NCBI RefSeq assembly: GCF_004345665.1
Contig: NZ_SLWR01000014.1
Location: 145,466-209,465, forward strand
Length of the DNA stretch: 64,000 nt
Direction of reading: 5' to 3'
DNA from: Kribbella antiqua
GTDB taxonomy: Bacteria; Actinomycetota; Actinomycetes; Propionibacteriales; Kribbellaceae
In this document: positions 1 through 8,633 of the stretch, one piece after another
Numbering within the stretch: the stretch's first letter is position 1
How the letters are laid out: the number at the start of each line of letters is the position of its first letter
Notes under the pieces: model-generated
Seen by the model: only the letters and a program-made list of their open reading frames with translations
What the model was told of the DNA's origin: nothing
The model's database searches: none
Program-made: the position numbers and the translations under genes

Positions 1-1
1 C

Positions 2-160
2 CGGGTGACCGGAGCAGTTCTGCTGAATGCCTTCTGCCCGCGACTCGCCGAACAACTGTGCGCCGTCGGTGACCCGCCGCGGCTGTCCGTCCGCTCCCGG
101 ATCTCGGCTCAGAAGGCAGTAGTCGTACTGCAACTCGACCTCCCGGCACCGCCACGATAG
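2..160 (+). CDS. 3' end of an unrecognised gene (partial)
   Basis: An open frame enters from the left edge and stops at TAG 158-160, giving about 52 residues. Roughly two thirds of its third codon positions are G or C. No motif is recognisable. It would meet the minus-strand polysaccharide operon tail to tail about 10 bases away. The complementary strand is also open here, so coding status rests on codon bias alone. Confidence 0.25.
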   Translation, partial: RVTGAVLLNAFCPRLAEQLCAVGDPPRLSVRSRISAQKAVVVLQLDLPAPPR

Positions 161-170
161 CCGTCGGAGA

Positions 171-1622
171 TCATCGGTGGCCGCTGTCGGCCGGCGTGAC
201 CGGGATCCCGCCGTCTCCCGGTCCGGGTCCGGTCGCTTCTCCCGGCCTCGACCGCTGGTTGCCCGGGACCCCGATGAAAAGGCCTCTGGGCGGCGTCACC
301 CAGCGGAGCGGCATCCGCTGGTCGGCGATGAGTACCGACCCGATCAACCGACCGCCCGCCTGTTCGATCTCCACGCTGGCGGTCCGGACAGCGCTGCGCG
401 ACGAGTGGCGAGTGTGAGCGACCAGCAGTGTCATGTCGGTGAACGCGACAATGGCCGCGGTGTCGGCTGAGGACAGCACCGGTGGCGCGTCGACCAGGAC
501 AAGATCCGCGTCGCGGCACAGCGTCGGAAGGATCGCGCGCATCGTGTCGGCGAGTACGTAGCCCGGAGGCGCTGCCAGTCCAGGAGGAACCGCCTGAAGC
601 CTATCGATTCCAGTGCCGAGCAGCGCCCTGTCGAGCGGTGCATGCCAGCTCGCGACGTCCACGAGACCGATGCTGTTGTCCACGCTCAAGAGTCGGGCGA
701 GTTCCCTCTGGTGTGAGTCGGCACAGACCAGGATGACCCGCTTTCCGGAGAGCGCCAGAGCCGCCGCCAGGTTCGCGGCACAGACAGCTCGGCCGTGGTG
801 TCCGACGGCGCTGGTGAGCACGAGAGTCTGAGCATCGCGTGTCGACGCGACGTGTAGAACCTTCGTTCGGAGGTAGCGGAAGGCCTCGGACGTTGCGGAC
901 TGCGGAGCCCGCAGGATCGCCAGTGGGGCACTGGGGCCGGACGGCAGTCTCCAGGTCGAGGGTACGGACGCGAGAGTGGGGGCACGAGTCTGCAGCTCGA
1001 GGTCGCGCGCACCGCGGAGCCGGTCGTCGAAACGATCGCGGACGACGGCGGTCACGACGCCGAGCACAAGGCCGACCAGAAGGGCGACACCCAGGTTCAG
1101 CGGGTAGTTCGGCCCGGACGGCGTGTCCGGCAGGCTCGCAGGGGTGATCACCGTCGCTTTAGGGCTGCTCTCGTCGGGCTTTGCCTGTCCGGACCGGTAC
1201 TTGATGTACGCGTTGGCGAACGCACTGGCACGCCACCTCGCCTCCTGTGGGTTCGAGGAGGTGTACGCGAACCGGAGCACGTGCGTGTCGACCGGCACCT
1301 TGACCGACAGGCCCTGCGTGAGGTCGGCCAGCGGCGCACGGAGCGCCTTGGCGGCCAGCGCCGCGACGCTTCCCGACGTCGCGATCTCCCGCTCGGTCCC
1401 CATGTCGGGCGCCTGCGGCGCGGCGCCTTTCGGAACCGCGCGCGGCTCGACGACGACGGTCTCGACGGACGTGTACTCCGGCGGTTGGGTGCGCGTGATC
1501 CCGTACGCCGTGCCGACGGCCGCCAGAGTGAACGCGAGAACGAGGAGCGCATACCTCCGGAGCACGGTCGCGTACGCAGCCGGAGCTCGTCCACCACTCC
1601 GCTCCGGTGGCGTGGTACTCAT
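171..1622 (-). CDS. Wzz-type chain-length/BY-kinase-like polysaccharide protein with degenerate P-loop
   Basis: A 483-residue polysaccharide co-polymerase fused to a cytoplasmic CpsD/CapB-like ATPase domain, expected to control polymerisation or export of the surface glycan at the inner membrane. One membrane helix lies near residues 17-43 and another near 175-197, preceded by the Wzz-type proline-rich motif (TPSGPNYPLNLG). The C-terminal half has the fold order of bacterial tyrosine kinases, including a Walker B-like stretch DLVLVDAPPVLSSAD. The Walker A position reads TSAVGHHGRAVCAANLA, so the usual GK(S/T) lysine is replaced, and the A' segment (VILVCADSHQRE) lacks the usual VDxD form. There is no C-terminal tyrosine cluster. 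ATP binding is therefore doubtful and a structural role is likely. The chosen ATG overlaps the upstream stop by ATGA. It is the last gene of the operon. Confidence 0.8.
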   Translation of the reverse strand: MSTTPPERSGGRAPAAYATVLRRYALLVLAFTLAAVGTAYGITRTQPPEYTSVETVVVEPRAVPKGAAPQAPDMGTEREIATSGSVAALAAKALRAPLADLTQGLSVKVPVDTHVLRFAYTSSNPQEARWRASAFANAYIKYRSGQAKPDESSPKATVITPASLPDTPSGPNYPLNLGVALLVGLVLGVVTAVVRDRFDDRLRGARDLELQTRAPTLASVPSTWRLPSGPSAPLAILRAPQSATSEAFRYLRTKVLHVASTRDAQTLVLTSAVGHHGRAVCAANLAAALALSGKRVILVCADSHQRELARLLSVDNSIGLVDVASWHAPLDRALLGTGIDRLQAVPPGLAAPPGYVLADTMRAILPTLCRDADLVLVDAPPVLSSADTAAIVAFTDMTLLVAHTRHSSRSAVRTASVEIEQAGGRLIGSVLIADQRMPLRWVTPPRGLFIGVPGNQRSRPGEATGPGPGDGGIPVTPADSGHR

Positions 1623-3127
1623 CCCAGCTCCCCGCCGCCTCGAGTGCACGCGGATGCCCGCGTCGTCGCCAATGGCAGGGACTCGCCGTCCCCACTCCCT
1701 TCGAAGGTCTCACCTCGGTGACAGCGCGTCAACGCGAGCAGAGCGAAGAGCAGGTCAGCCGATCCCCGGTACGTGACATGCGGATCGAAGATCATCAGCA
1801 CGGCACAGACCGCGACGGCGACGACAGACACGGCACCGGCGATGCTGCCGGCCCCCTGCCCGAACCGTGCTGCCCGCCAGCCTTGGCGCAGGCTCGCGCG
1901 GACGAAGAACAGATAGGCGGCGAGCAATGGGATCCCGCCGCCCCAGAGCAGCCAGATGTATCCGCTCTCGATCCAGACATATCCGGTCGCCTGAATGGCC
2001 ACCGGAACCCTTGCCCCCGGCCGCACCCCGAGCAGGAAGTTCCAGTCGGAGAAGAGTTCTGGCAGGAAGTAGCTGCTCAGGTTGCGCAGCCGGCCGATCC
2101 AGCTCGCTGGAAGACCATGCACGGACTGGAAGCCGCTGAGCCGCTCGGCGACCACCGGCCACAGCACGAGGAACCCGGCAATGCCCGCCGGTGCAGACAT
2201 CAGCGGGATATTCCACGACCGGCCGACGATGGCGACCGCGACGACAGCGACCAGCAAACCGAAGAAACTCGAGAACTCTCCGGACGCGAGACAGCCGAAG
2301 ATGAGCAGGACCGCGGCGGGCGCAAGCAGTGCGCGCCGACGGCCCTGCATCCAGAAGCAGGCCACGATCGCGAGGTTGAACATCATCAGATCTGCGGCTG
2401 CGGCTGGGAGTGCCAATGTCGAGCCACCGCGAGGCTTGGACAGGGCGCCGACGTACCCGAACGGCGCGTAGTACATCGCTAGCAGGCTACGCACGCCCAG
2501 CAGGTCGAGTGCCTGCAGGATGCCGATGACCGCGACGACGCCCGCCGTGCAGACCGAGATCCACAAGCAGCGTCTTATCTGCCGATCCGTGGTGACGCTC
2601 GCTCGCACGATGGCGTAAACCGCCACGAACTTCCACAGCACGAGGGCGTACAGGTAGTCGTCCTGGCTCGGTGTGCGATGCCGCAGGAGCATCCAGAGCA
2701 ACGGTATGACCGAGTTGGCAACGGACATCAGCAGCAACGCCCACGCGACGGCCGTCAGCCGGACCCTCAGCTCATGCCCAGTGCGCATCAGGACTATCGC
2801 TCGCGTTACCAGGGTGGCGGCAAGGACGAAGTACAGCGCTTCGTTCGGCCTGAGCACCGGGATCGCGGTGCCACGGTCGATGCCGGCGACCAGCGGGGTG
2901 ACGCCGACGACGAGGTATGCGGCGAGTGCCGGTCGGGCCCAGACACAGGCAGCCAGAAGCAGCACGGCCGTGCCACCGAGCGCGATTGCCGGTGATTCGG
3001 CCGCCAGCCAGCCGCCTCCGCCCGCGACCACCAGACCGCCAAGGACGACAGCACGCGGGGGCAGCCCGTCGTGTCGCCGGGGCAGGGCGGGCCGATCCAT
3101 CCGACCGCCGAGCTCGGTCATCGCCAT
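1619..3127 (-). CDS. O-antigen ligase/polymerase-like membrane protein
   Basis: A 502-residue polytopic membrane protein of the O-antigen ligase (Wzy_C) type. It has about ten or more hydrophobic segments and a long periplasmic loop around residues 330-410, the usual layout of Wzy polymerases and WaaL-like ligases. It probably joins or transfers lipid-linked repeat units outside the membrane. Actinomycetes lack lipid A, so polymerase or ligation to another acceptor is more likely than true O-antigen ligation. The ATG at 3127 has GAGGAG six bases upstream and lies 10 bases after the flippase stop. A longer frame upstream would overlap the flippase by 100 bases and is rejected. The stop overlaps the next start (ATGA). 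Confidence 0.8.
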   Translation of the reverse strand: MAMTELGGRMDRPALPRRHDGLPPRAVVLGGLVVAGGGGWLAAESPAIALGGTAVLLLAACVWARPALAAYLVVGVTPLVAGIDRGTAIPVLRPNEALYFVLAATLVTRAIVLMRTGHELRVRLTAVAWALLLMSVANSVIPLLWMLLRHRTPSQDDYLYALVLWKFVAVYAIVRASVTTDRQIRRCLWISVCTAGVVAVIGILQALDLLGVRSLLAMYYAPFGYVGALSKPRGGSTLALPAAAADLMMFNLAIVACFWMQGRRRALLAPAAVLLIFGCLASGEFSSFFGLLVAVVAVAIVGRSWNIPLMSAPAGIAGFLVLWPVVAERLSGFQSVHGLPASWIGRLRNLSSYFLPELFSDWNFLLGVRPGARVPVAIQATGYVWIESGYIWLLWGGGIPLLAAYLFFVRASLRQGWRAARFGQGAGSIAGAVSVVAVAVCAVLMIFDPHVTYRGSADLLFALLALTRCHRGETFEGSGDGESLPLATTRASACTRGGGELG

Positions 3128-3137
3128 CGGCGGCTCC

Positions 3138-4763
3138 TCAACCAGAACCGGCCAGCTTGCCGCGGAGTCGGGCGAGACCGCGGATGCCGGACGAAAGCTC
3201 CGGCGCGCGCCACATCGCTTGCACCGCAAGGTAGGTCGCGCCACCCACGACCGCCGCCGCGACCACCGCCAGTCCGGCGGTCGGGATCACCCGGGCAGTG
3301 AGCCAGGCGGGGCCCGCCATCAATGCCGCGCCCGCGCAGATCCGCAGCAACGACGGGACGAGCCGCTCGGTTCCGCGTCGACCCCACCGCTCGGCAGACC
3401 GGCTGAGTAGGCCGGCTGCGACCGCGACTGCGGTCGAGAACGCCAGACCGATCATGAACAGGACCGCCGTACCGCCCACCGACCCCGCCAATCCCAGCAG
3501 GGCGAAGCAGGTGACGGCCTGCACCAGCATGGCCACCAGCGGGGACCGGGTGTTCTCGCGGGCATAGCACGCGTACGACGAGATCGTGAAGGCGGTCTGA
3601 CCGATCACGGCGGGCGCGAGAGCAGCGAGGGCGACGGCGACCATCGCGGGGCCAGTGGCCGAGTCCATGCGGCCGAAGGAGAGCAACTCCGCGAGGGGCT
3701 TGGCCAAGGTGAGGTAGCCGACCGCGGCGGGAATGGTCAAGAACAGTGCGAACGCGTACCCGCGTAGCAGTGTGTCCCGGTAGAGCATGGCTTGGCCGGC
3801 GTTGTACATCCGAGCCAACCGGGGCAGCACCGCGAGCGCCGTCGGGGTGACTCCGAGTGCTATGGCCAGATAGTAGAAATTGAGTGCGACACCGAATGCG
3901 ATGACGCCGCCGGGCACCCGGTTCGCAAGCGCGAGCATCGTCAGTACCTGCATGGCCATCAGAACCGCCTGCCCGAGCGACGAGAGCGCTCTGCGCAGGA
4001 GCGCCCGCACCTCGGGGTCGTTCCAACCGCTCCGCGGCAGCAGTGTGACCCCAGCACGCCTGGCACCCCACCACTGAACGCCGGCATGCAGTACCACCGC
4101 CCCGGTGGTGCCGAGGCCGAGCAAGAGCAGCTCGCCTCGCGGAAGATCGTCCAGGGTCGCGCCGGTGCCGTATGTGACCGCGGCCAGAGCCAGCACGGCG
4201 ATCATGCCGACATTCTCGAGCGCGGGCGCCGCCGCCGCGAGGGCGAATCGGCGCCGCGCGTGCATGATCGCGCTCGCCGTGCCGATGACGGCGTAACAGA
4301 AGACCTGGGGCATGAACATCACGATCAGCCATCGGCCCACCCGCTCCTGATCGGCACCCACCTCGCCAGTGCCGCCGGGTGACGCCACGCGCAACAGGAG
4401 CGGCGCCAGCCAGATCACAAGCGGCGTCGCGACCGCGAGTCCGAGCACCGTGAGGCCGAAGAAACCGCCGGCGACCCGCTCCGACGCCGCGCGGTCGTCG
4501 GCATCGATGTGCCTGACGAGCGCCGGGACGAGCAGCGAGGTGAACAGGGAGCCCGCAAGCAGTCCGTAGTACACGAGGTTGGGCAGGGCGTTGGTGAACT
4601 GGAACGTGTTGCCGAGGAAGGTTGGCCCAAGTACGGCGCCGATCGCCATGATCTTGACGACGCCGGTGACCCGGCTCAGTACGGTCCATGCGGCGACCGT
4701 GATCGAATCGCCGACTGCGTCGGCGGCCGAACTATGCTCCCGGACGCCGGCCACCGTCGTCAC
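3138..4763 (-). CDS. MurJ/MviN-family lipid-linked oligosaccharide flippase
   Basis: A 541-residue integral membrane protein of the MOP superfamily. The N-terminal region (AAWTVLSRVTGVVKIMAIG, then NALPNLVYYGLLAGSLFTS) matches the MurJ/MviN pattern, and 13 to 14 membrane helices are predicted by eye. MurJ proteins flip lipid II. Placed between a sugar-phosphate transferase and a Wzy-like protein, this paralogue more likely flips the undecaprenyl-linked repeat unit of the surface polymer, filling the Wzx role. The start is GTG at 4763 in a GTGA overlap with the upstream transferase stop. The charged C-terminal tail is short. No kinase-like extension of the mycobacterial MurJ type is present. 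Confidence 0.85.
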   Translation of the reverse strand: MTTVAGVREHSSAADAVGDSITVAAWTVLSRVTGVVKIMAIGAVLGPTFLGNTFQFTNALPNLVYYGLLAGSLFTSLLVPALVRHIDADDRAASERVAGGFFGLTVLGLAVATPLVIWLAPLLLRVASPGGTGEVGADQERVGRWLIVMFMPQVFCYAVIGTASAIMHARRRFALAAAAPALENVGMIAVLALAAVTYGTGATLDDLPRGELLLLGLGTTGAVVLHAGVQWWGARRAGVTLLPRSGWNDPEVRALLRRALSSLGQAVLMAMQVLTMLALANRVPGGVIAFGVALNFYYLAIALGVTPTALAVLPRLARMYNAGQAMLYRDTLLRGYAFALFLTIPAAVGYLTLAKPLAELLSFGRMDSATGPAMVAVALAALAPAVIGQTAFTISSYACYARENTRSPLVAMLVQAVTCFALLGLAGSVGGTAVLFMIGLAFSTAVAVAAGLLSRSAERWGRRGTERLVPSLLRICAGAALMAGPAWLTARVIPTAGLAVVAAAVVGGATYLAVQAMWRAPELSSGIRGLARLRGKLAGSG

Positions 4764-5431
4764 AGGCCGTTTCTCGCCAGGACGGCTGGCACGGTTCGGA
4801 GCAGGATCAGCAGGTCGAACATCAAACTCTGCCGTTCGACGTACTCCAGATCGAGCTCGAGCGTCTGGCGCATGGTGAGCCGGTTGCGGCCGCTGGTCTG
4901 TGCAAGCCCGGTCAGGCCCGGTACGGCGAGAAAGCGGTCACGGCACGGCGGACCACAGAGGTCGGCCTCCCACGGCAGCATCGGGCGCGGCCCGACGAGG
5001 GACATCTCACCCCTCAGCACGTTAACTAGCTGGGGCAGCTCGTCAAGGCTGGTCCGGCGTAGGAACCGGCCGACCCGGGTGATCCGCGGGTCGGCTTCCA
5101 GCTTGTAGAGGCCGGACTCGCCACCGACCTCTGGGTTGTCCGACAGCAGCCGCTGCATGTAGTGCCGATGGATGTCGTCCGGACAGTGGTCATACATGGT
5201 CCGGAACTTGTACATCAGGAACGGCCGGTGGTCGCGCCCTAGGCGAATTTGCCGGAACAGCGCCGGGCCCGGTGTGGTCGCCCGGACGATCGTGGCGATC
5301 ACCAGCATCGCCGGTCCCGCAAGCGTGAGGCACGCGACGGCCACAACCAGGTCGAGAACCCGCTTCGCGACCCTGCGACCCACGACCGGGCGGGTCCGGA
5401 CGCGCGCGCTCGGCCGGGCGATGCCCGTCAT
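4760..5431 (-). CDS. Initiating sugar-phosphate transferase (bacterial sugar transferase family)
   Basis: A 223-residue small-form polyprenyl-phosphate hexose-1-phosphate transferase (PF02397 type). One N-terminal membrane segment (about residues 25-48) is followed by the catalytic region with KFRTM, the DELPQLxNVLxGxMSLVGPRP block and PGLTG, all family signatures. It lacks the extra N-terminal membrane domain of WbaP. It should transfer a sugar phosphate from a nucleotide sugar to undecaprenyl phosphate, starting repeat-unit assembly at the cytoplasmic face. The ATG at 5431 overlaps the acetyltransferase stop by ATGA, and its own stop overlaps the flippase start. The sugar donated cannot be read from sequence. 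A diacetamido sugar made by the three upstream enzymes is one candidate. Confidence 0.9.
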   Translation of the reverse strand: MTGIARPSARVRTRPVVGRRVAKRVLDLVVAVACLTLAGPAMLVIATIVRATTPGPALFRQIRLGRDHRPFLMYKFRTMYDHCPDDIHRHYMQRLLSDNPEVGGESGLYKLEADPRITRVGRFLRRTSLDELPQLVNVLRGEMSLVGPRPMLPWEADLCGPPCRDRFLAVPGLTGLAQTSGRNRLTMRQTLELDLEYVERQSLMFDLLILLRTVPAVLARNGL

Positions 5432-6117
5432 GGCGATTCCCGCTCGGTTCGCACCGATCCGGCCGCCCTGCGGTGTGCCATTCGGAGCCGGTGCCCGTCG
5501 CCAGGCACAGCCTCGACGCGCCGGCTGATCTCGACGAGGTCCTCGATCCGGCCGTGCACCATGGCGGGGTTGCCGTAGGCAACGCAGCCGTCCGGCACAT
5601 CCCTGGTGACGACGGCTCCGGCGCCGACCAGCGCCTCCGCCCCGATCCGGACGTAGGGCAGCAACGTCACGTTGACACCGATCCGGGCACCGGGTCCGAT
5701 CGACGGTCCGGACATCAGCCGGGCGGACGCCGGATCACCGGGATAGAGGTCGTTGGCCACGGTGACGCCTGGCGCGAGGAATGCGCCGGCGCTGATCTCC
5801 GTGAACTGAGCTAGGTAACAGTTGGCATGGATCTTCACTCCGTCCCCGATGCGGCAGCCGTAGTCGACGACCGAGTTGCTCCAAACGCACACGTCATCAC
5901 CGATGACGCATTCCTCGCGGATGACGACGTTGTGCCCGGTCTCGAAGCGAGCTCCGATGTGTGAGCCCCCGTAGATGACCGTGCCGCTGCGCAGGTGGGC
6001 GCCTGGCGCCAGCACCAGCCGCTCGGTACTGTCCTTGATAGGCCGGCCGGGCTGGTATCCGACGATGACGCCTGCATCGGCATGGAGCGGCTCGATCAAC
6101 GGCGCGTCACTGGCCAT
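5428..6117 (-). CDS. Hexapeptide-repeat N-acetyltransferase (WbpD/WlbB-like)
   Basis: A 229-residue left-handed beta-helix acyltransferase. Repeated hexapeptide units (such as VIREEC, VIGDDV, KIHANC, ISAGAF, RIGVNV, LVGAGA) fill residues 50-190. The end of the helix (GAGAVVTRDVPDGCVAYGNPA) is the classic acetyl-CoA-binding finish. It sits directly after a Gfo/Idh dehydrogenase and a DegT aminotransferase, the same trio that makes UDP-2,3-diacetamido uronic acids, so N-3 acetylation of a UDP-amino sugar is inferred. The ATG at 6117 is chosen because AGGAGA lies just upstream. It overlaps the aminotransferase end by 11 bases. The open frame extends far upstream without a good start, inside the aminotransferase gene, and that part is a shadow. 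Confidence 0.85.
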   Translation of the reverse strand: MASDAPLIEPLHADAGVIVGYQPGRPIKDSTERLVLAPGAHLRSGTVIYGGSHIGARFETGHNVVIREECVIGDDVCVWSNSVVDYGCRIGDGVKIHANCYLAQFTEISAGAFLAPGVTVANDLYPGDPASARLMSGPSIGPGARIGVNVTLLPYVRIGAEALVGAGAVVTRDVPDGCVAYGNPAMVHGRIEDLVEISRRVEAVPGDGHRLRMAHRRAAGSVRTERESP

Positions 6118-7300
6118 AGGCGGCTCTCCTGGATTTCCGATTCCTATGCACAGCCGGCCGTCGGACAAGCTCCAGATCCGCTGACGACCGACCACCTGGG
6201 ACGAGTTCGCACAGCGCAGCGGAGACGCGGGCGACCTGGCGTGTCTGCAGCTGTGGAAACAGCGGCAGAGACAGCACTTCGTTGGCGGCCTGCTCGACGA
6301 CAGGCAGCGGTGCGGTGGCGAAATGCTCGTACGGCGGCTGCCGGTGGCAAGGGATCGGATAGTGGATTCCGGTCCTGATCCCAAGCTCGTCGAGGCAGGC
6401 ACGTACTGCATCTCGTCGTGGAACCCGGGCGACCGCGAGGTGGTAGACGTGGCCGGCCTCTTCTCTGGCCCCCACCAGACGCACCCCGGAGTCCGCCAGC
6501 TGCCGCTGGTACTCCGCGACCAGTGCGCGGCGCGACTCTGTCCACCTGTCGAGGTGCGGAAGCTTCGCCGAAAGGACCGCGGCCTGCAGGGCGTCGAGTC
6601 GGCTGTTCGTGCCGACCTCGACATGCTGGTGGTGAGACCAGCTCGCCCTGCCGTGATCACGCAAGCACTCGAGCCGCCGCGTGAGTTCGGAGTCATTGGT
6701 CACCACCGCGCCGGCGTCGCCGAAGGCGCCGAGATTCTTGGCGGGATAGAAGCTGAAACACCCGGCGCTGCCGAACGATCCCGCTCGGCCATCACGCCAG
6801 GTCGCACCATGCGCCTGGGCGGCGTCCTCGACGACGGCGATGCCCGCCCGGTTCGCCACCTTGCCGAGTGCGTCCATGTCCGCCATCTGCCCGTAGAGCT
6901 GAACGACGATGACCGCCGCCGTCCGGCCCGTGATCGCCGCCTCGAGGTCGTCCGCGCCGATCAGCAACGTCTCCGGGCTGACGTCGGCGAAGCGCGGGAC
7001 GGCGCCGGCCAGCACGACAGCCTCCACGGTTGCCACGAACGTGTTCGCCGGCACGACGACATCGTCACCGTGGCCGATGCCCAGCGCCTGCAGCGTCAGT
7101 CGCAGCGCATCGGTGCCGTTGGCAACGCTGACGGAGTGCTTCGTGTGGCAGTATGCGGCCCACTCCTGCTCGAAGCGCTCGACGGCGGCGCCGCCGATGA
7201 ACTCGTTCCGGTCCAGGAGGCCGGACCAGGCCGCCTCAACGTCGTCACGGACCTCGCCGGTCATTGCCCCTAGGTCGGTGAAGGGGATGACGTCGGTCAT
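6107..7300 (-). CDS. DegT/DnrJ/EryC1 sugar aminotransferase (WbpE/WlbC-like)
   Basis: A 397-residue PLP-dependent sugar aminotransferase of full family length. The substrate and PLP pocket motifs are present: NGTDALRLTLQALGIGHGDD, VPANTFVATVEA, VEDAAQAHGA, and FSFYPAKNLGAFGDAGAV with the PLP lysine at about residue 190. GTNSRLDALQAAVL matches the family's second conserved block. It is expected to aminate a 3-keto UDP-sugar made by the neighbouring Gfo/Idh enzyme. Its start overlaps the dehydrogenase stop by ATGA, so the two are translationally coupled. The C-terminal 30 residues are rich in arginine and outside the conserved domain. Confidence 0.92.
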   Translation of the reverse strand: MTDVIPFTDLGAMTGEVRDDVEAAWSGLLDRNEFIGGAAVERFEQEWAAYCHTKHSVSVANGTDALRLTLQALGIGHGDDVVVPANTFVATVEAVVLAGAVPRFADVSPETLLIGADDLEAAITGRTAAVIVVQLYGQMADMDALGKVANRAGIAVVEDAAQAHGATWRDGRAGSFGSAGCFSFYPAKNLGAFGDAGAVVTNDSELTRRLECLRDHGRASWSHHQHVEVGTNSRLDALQAAVLSAKLPHLDRWTESRRALVAEYQRQLADSGVRLVGAREEAGHVYHLAVARVPRRDAVRACLDELGIRTGIHYPIPCHRQPPYEHFATAPLPVVEQAANEVLSLPLFPQLQTRQVARVSAALCELVPGGRSSADLELVRRPAVHRNRKSRRAAYGQ

Positions 7301-8427
7301 CGCGGCACGGGCTCGAGCGTCGGCTCGCGGTCCGGCTGGCCGGCATTGCCGTGCTTAGTGCCGGAGGTGTCCTTCACCTTGCCGTTGCGGATCTCATCGA
7401 CGCTGACGGGACGCCCGAGGAGCAGCGACAGCTGTGCGCACTCGAGCACCTCGACGACGGCAAGGCCGTTCGTCCCGTCCGTGAGTGGACGCTCACCCTT
7501 GAGGATGCACTCGACGAAGTGGCCGTCCTCGACCGCGAGTGGCTCGTCGGACGCCAGGAACGGCGACACGATGTCGCCGTAGCGATACGACATCGGTGGC
7601 AGTGTGAGGCTCTCGTCACCCGAACTGCCGTATTCGGCCGGGAACAGAACGCCCTTGTCATGAATCCGGATTCGTTCCTCCGACGCCAGGTCGTCGTACA
7701 CCGCCATCTTCCGACTGCCGACCGCGGTGACCCGGCGGACCTTGCACGGATCAAGCCAGCTGACGTGGATGTTCGACGACATGGTGGAGTCGGCGTAGAT
7801 CAGCCGCAGGTAGGCCACGTCCTCGAACCGCGCGTCGACGTGCCTCCAGCCCCAGGCCTGCACGGCCACGGGAGTCCGACCGAGAACGTTGTTGATGATC
7901 GAGACGTCGTGCGGCGCGAGATCGAAGATCACGTTCACGTCGCCTTGGTACAAGCCGAGGTTGAGCCGCTGTGTGTTGATGTAGTAGACGTCGCCCAACA
8001 CGCCGGTCTGAATCAGCTCCCGCAGCTTCCAGACTGCCGGGCTGTATTCGAAGGTGTGGCCGACCATCAGCGTCACCCCTGCCGCATCGGCCGTGGCGAT
8101 GAGGTGGCGCGCGTCGGCGGACCTGGTGGTCAGCGGTTTCTCCACGAGAACGTGTTTGCCGGCCTCGAGCGCGAGCGTCGCCAGTGGTGCGTGCGTGGTC
8201 GGCGGAGTGGCGAGGATGACCGCGTCGACATGGGTCAGCGCCTGCTCCAGCGTGGTGAAACAGGCGCTTGCCGGGAAAGTGTGTCCTACGCTGTGCAGCC
8301 GGCCCTCGCGACCGTCGACCAGGACGACCCGGTCCACTGCATCGATCGAGTGCAACACTCGAACATGTTTGGACCCCCAGTAGCCGCAGCCGACCACTCC
8401 GACCCGCAGGCCGGCGCCCAGTCCCAT
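7297..8427 (-). CDS. Gfo/Idh/MocA NAD-dependent sugar dehydrogenase (WbpB/WlbA-like)
   Basis: A 376-residue oxidoreductase. The Rossmann motif GVVGCGYWGSKHVR lies at the N-terminus, then ATPPTTHAPLA and the catalytic EKPLTT (the EKP motif of the family), and the C-terminal alpha/beta domain carries DLAPHDVSIINNVLG, with the conserved DxxxHD-type pattern. In WbpB/WlbA pathways this enzyme oxidises C-3 of a UDP-GlcNAc-derived uronic acid before transamination. The ATG at 8427 is preferred over the in-frame GTG at 8430 because AGGGGG is spaced correctly for it. It is the first gene of the minus-strand operon. The roughly 200 bases upstream separate it from the divergent deacetylase operon and probably hold both promoters. 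The uronate-forming 6-dehydrogenase is not in this window. Confidence 0.9.
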   Translation of the reverse strand: MGLGAGLRVGVVGCGYWGSKHVRVLHSIDAVDRVVLVDGREGRLHSVGHTFPASACFTTLEQALTHVDAVILATPPTTHAPLATLALEAGKHVLVEKPLTTRSADARHLIATADAAGVTLMVGHTFEYSPAVWKLRELIQTGVLGDVYYINTQRLNLGLYQGDVNVIFDLAPHDVSIINNVLGRTPVAVQAWGWRHVDARFEDVAYLRLIYADSTMSSNIHVSWLDPCKVRRVTAVGSRKMAVYDDLASEERIRIHDKGVLFPAEYGSSGDESLTLPPMSYRYGDIVSPFLASDEPLAVEDGHFVECILKGERPLTDGTNGLAVVEVLECAQLSLLLGRPVSVDEIRNGKVKDTSGTKHGNAGQPDREPTLEPVPR

Positions 8428-8633
8428 CACAGACCCCCTGCCTCGATTCCCCCGCCCCCAAGCCGCGTGAGCGACCGCTTGTCCGGCTCGTCAGGCCTGG
8501 ACTCGCTTCTTTACCGTCTGTTACGGAGGTCGGCATCCGGCACCCGCATATGGACGACACTGTGTACGCCGAATACCGGATTTCCGGCCCGTCTCCCACC
8601 AAATACGCTCGGCTGCAGTGGAGGGGGTTCACG

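Noticed and set aside
3118..4689. A 523-codon minus-strand open frame within the flippase gene
   Set aside because: It lies in a shifted frame of the MurJ-like gene, is arginine-rich and has no membrane helices or family match.
6118..6696. An N-terminal extension of the acetyltransferase frame
   Set aside because: It overlaps the aminotransferase entirely, is low-complexity, and the internal ATG at 6117 has the proper ribosome site.
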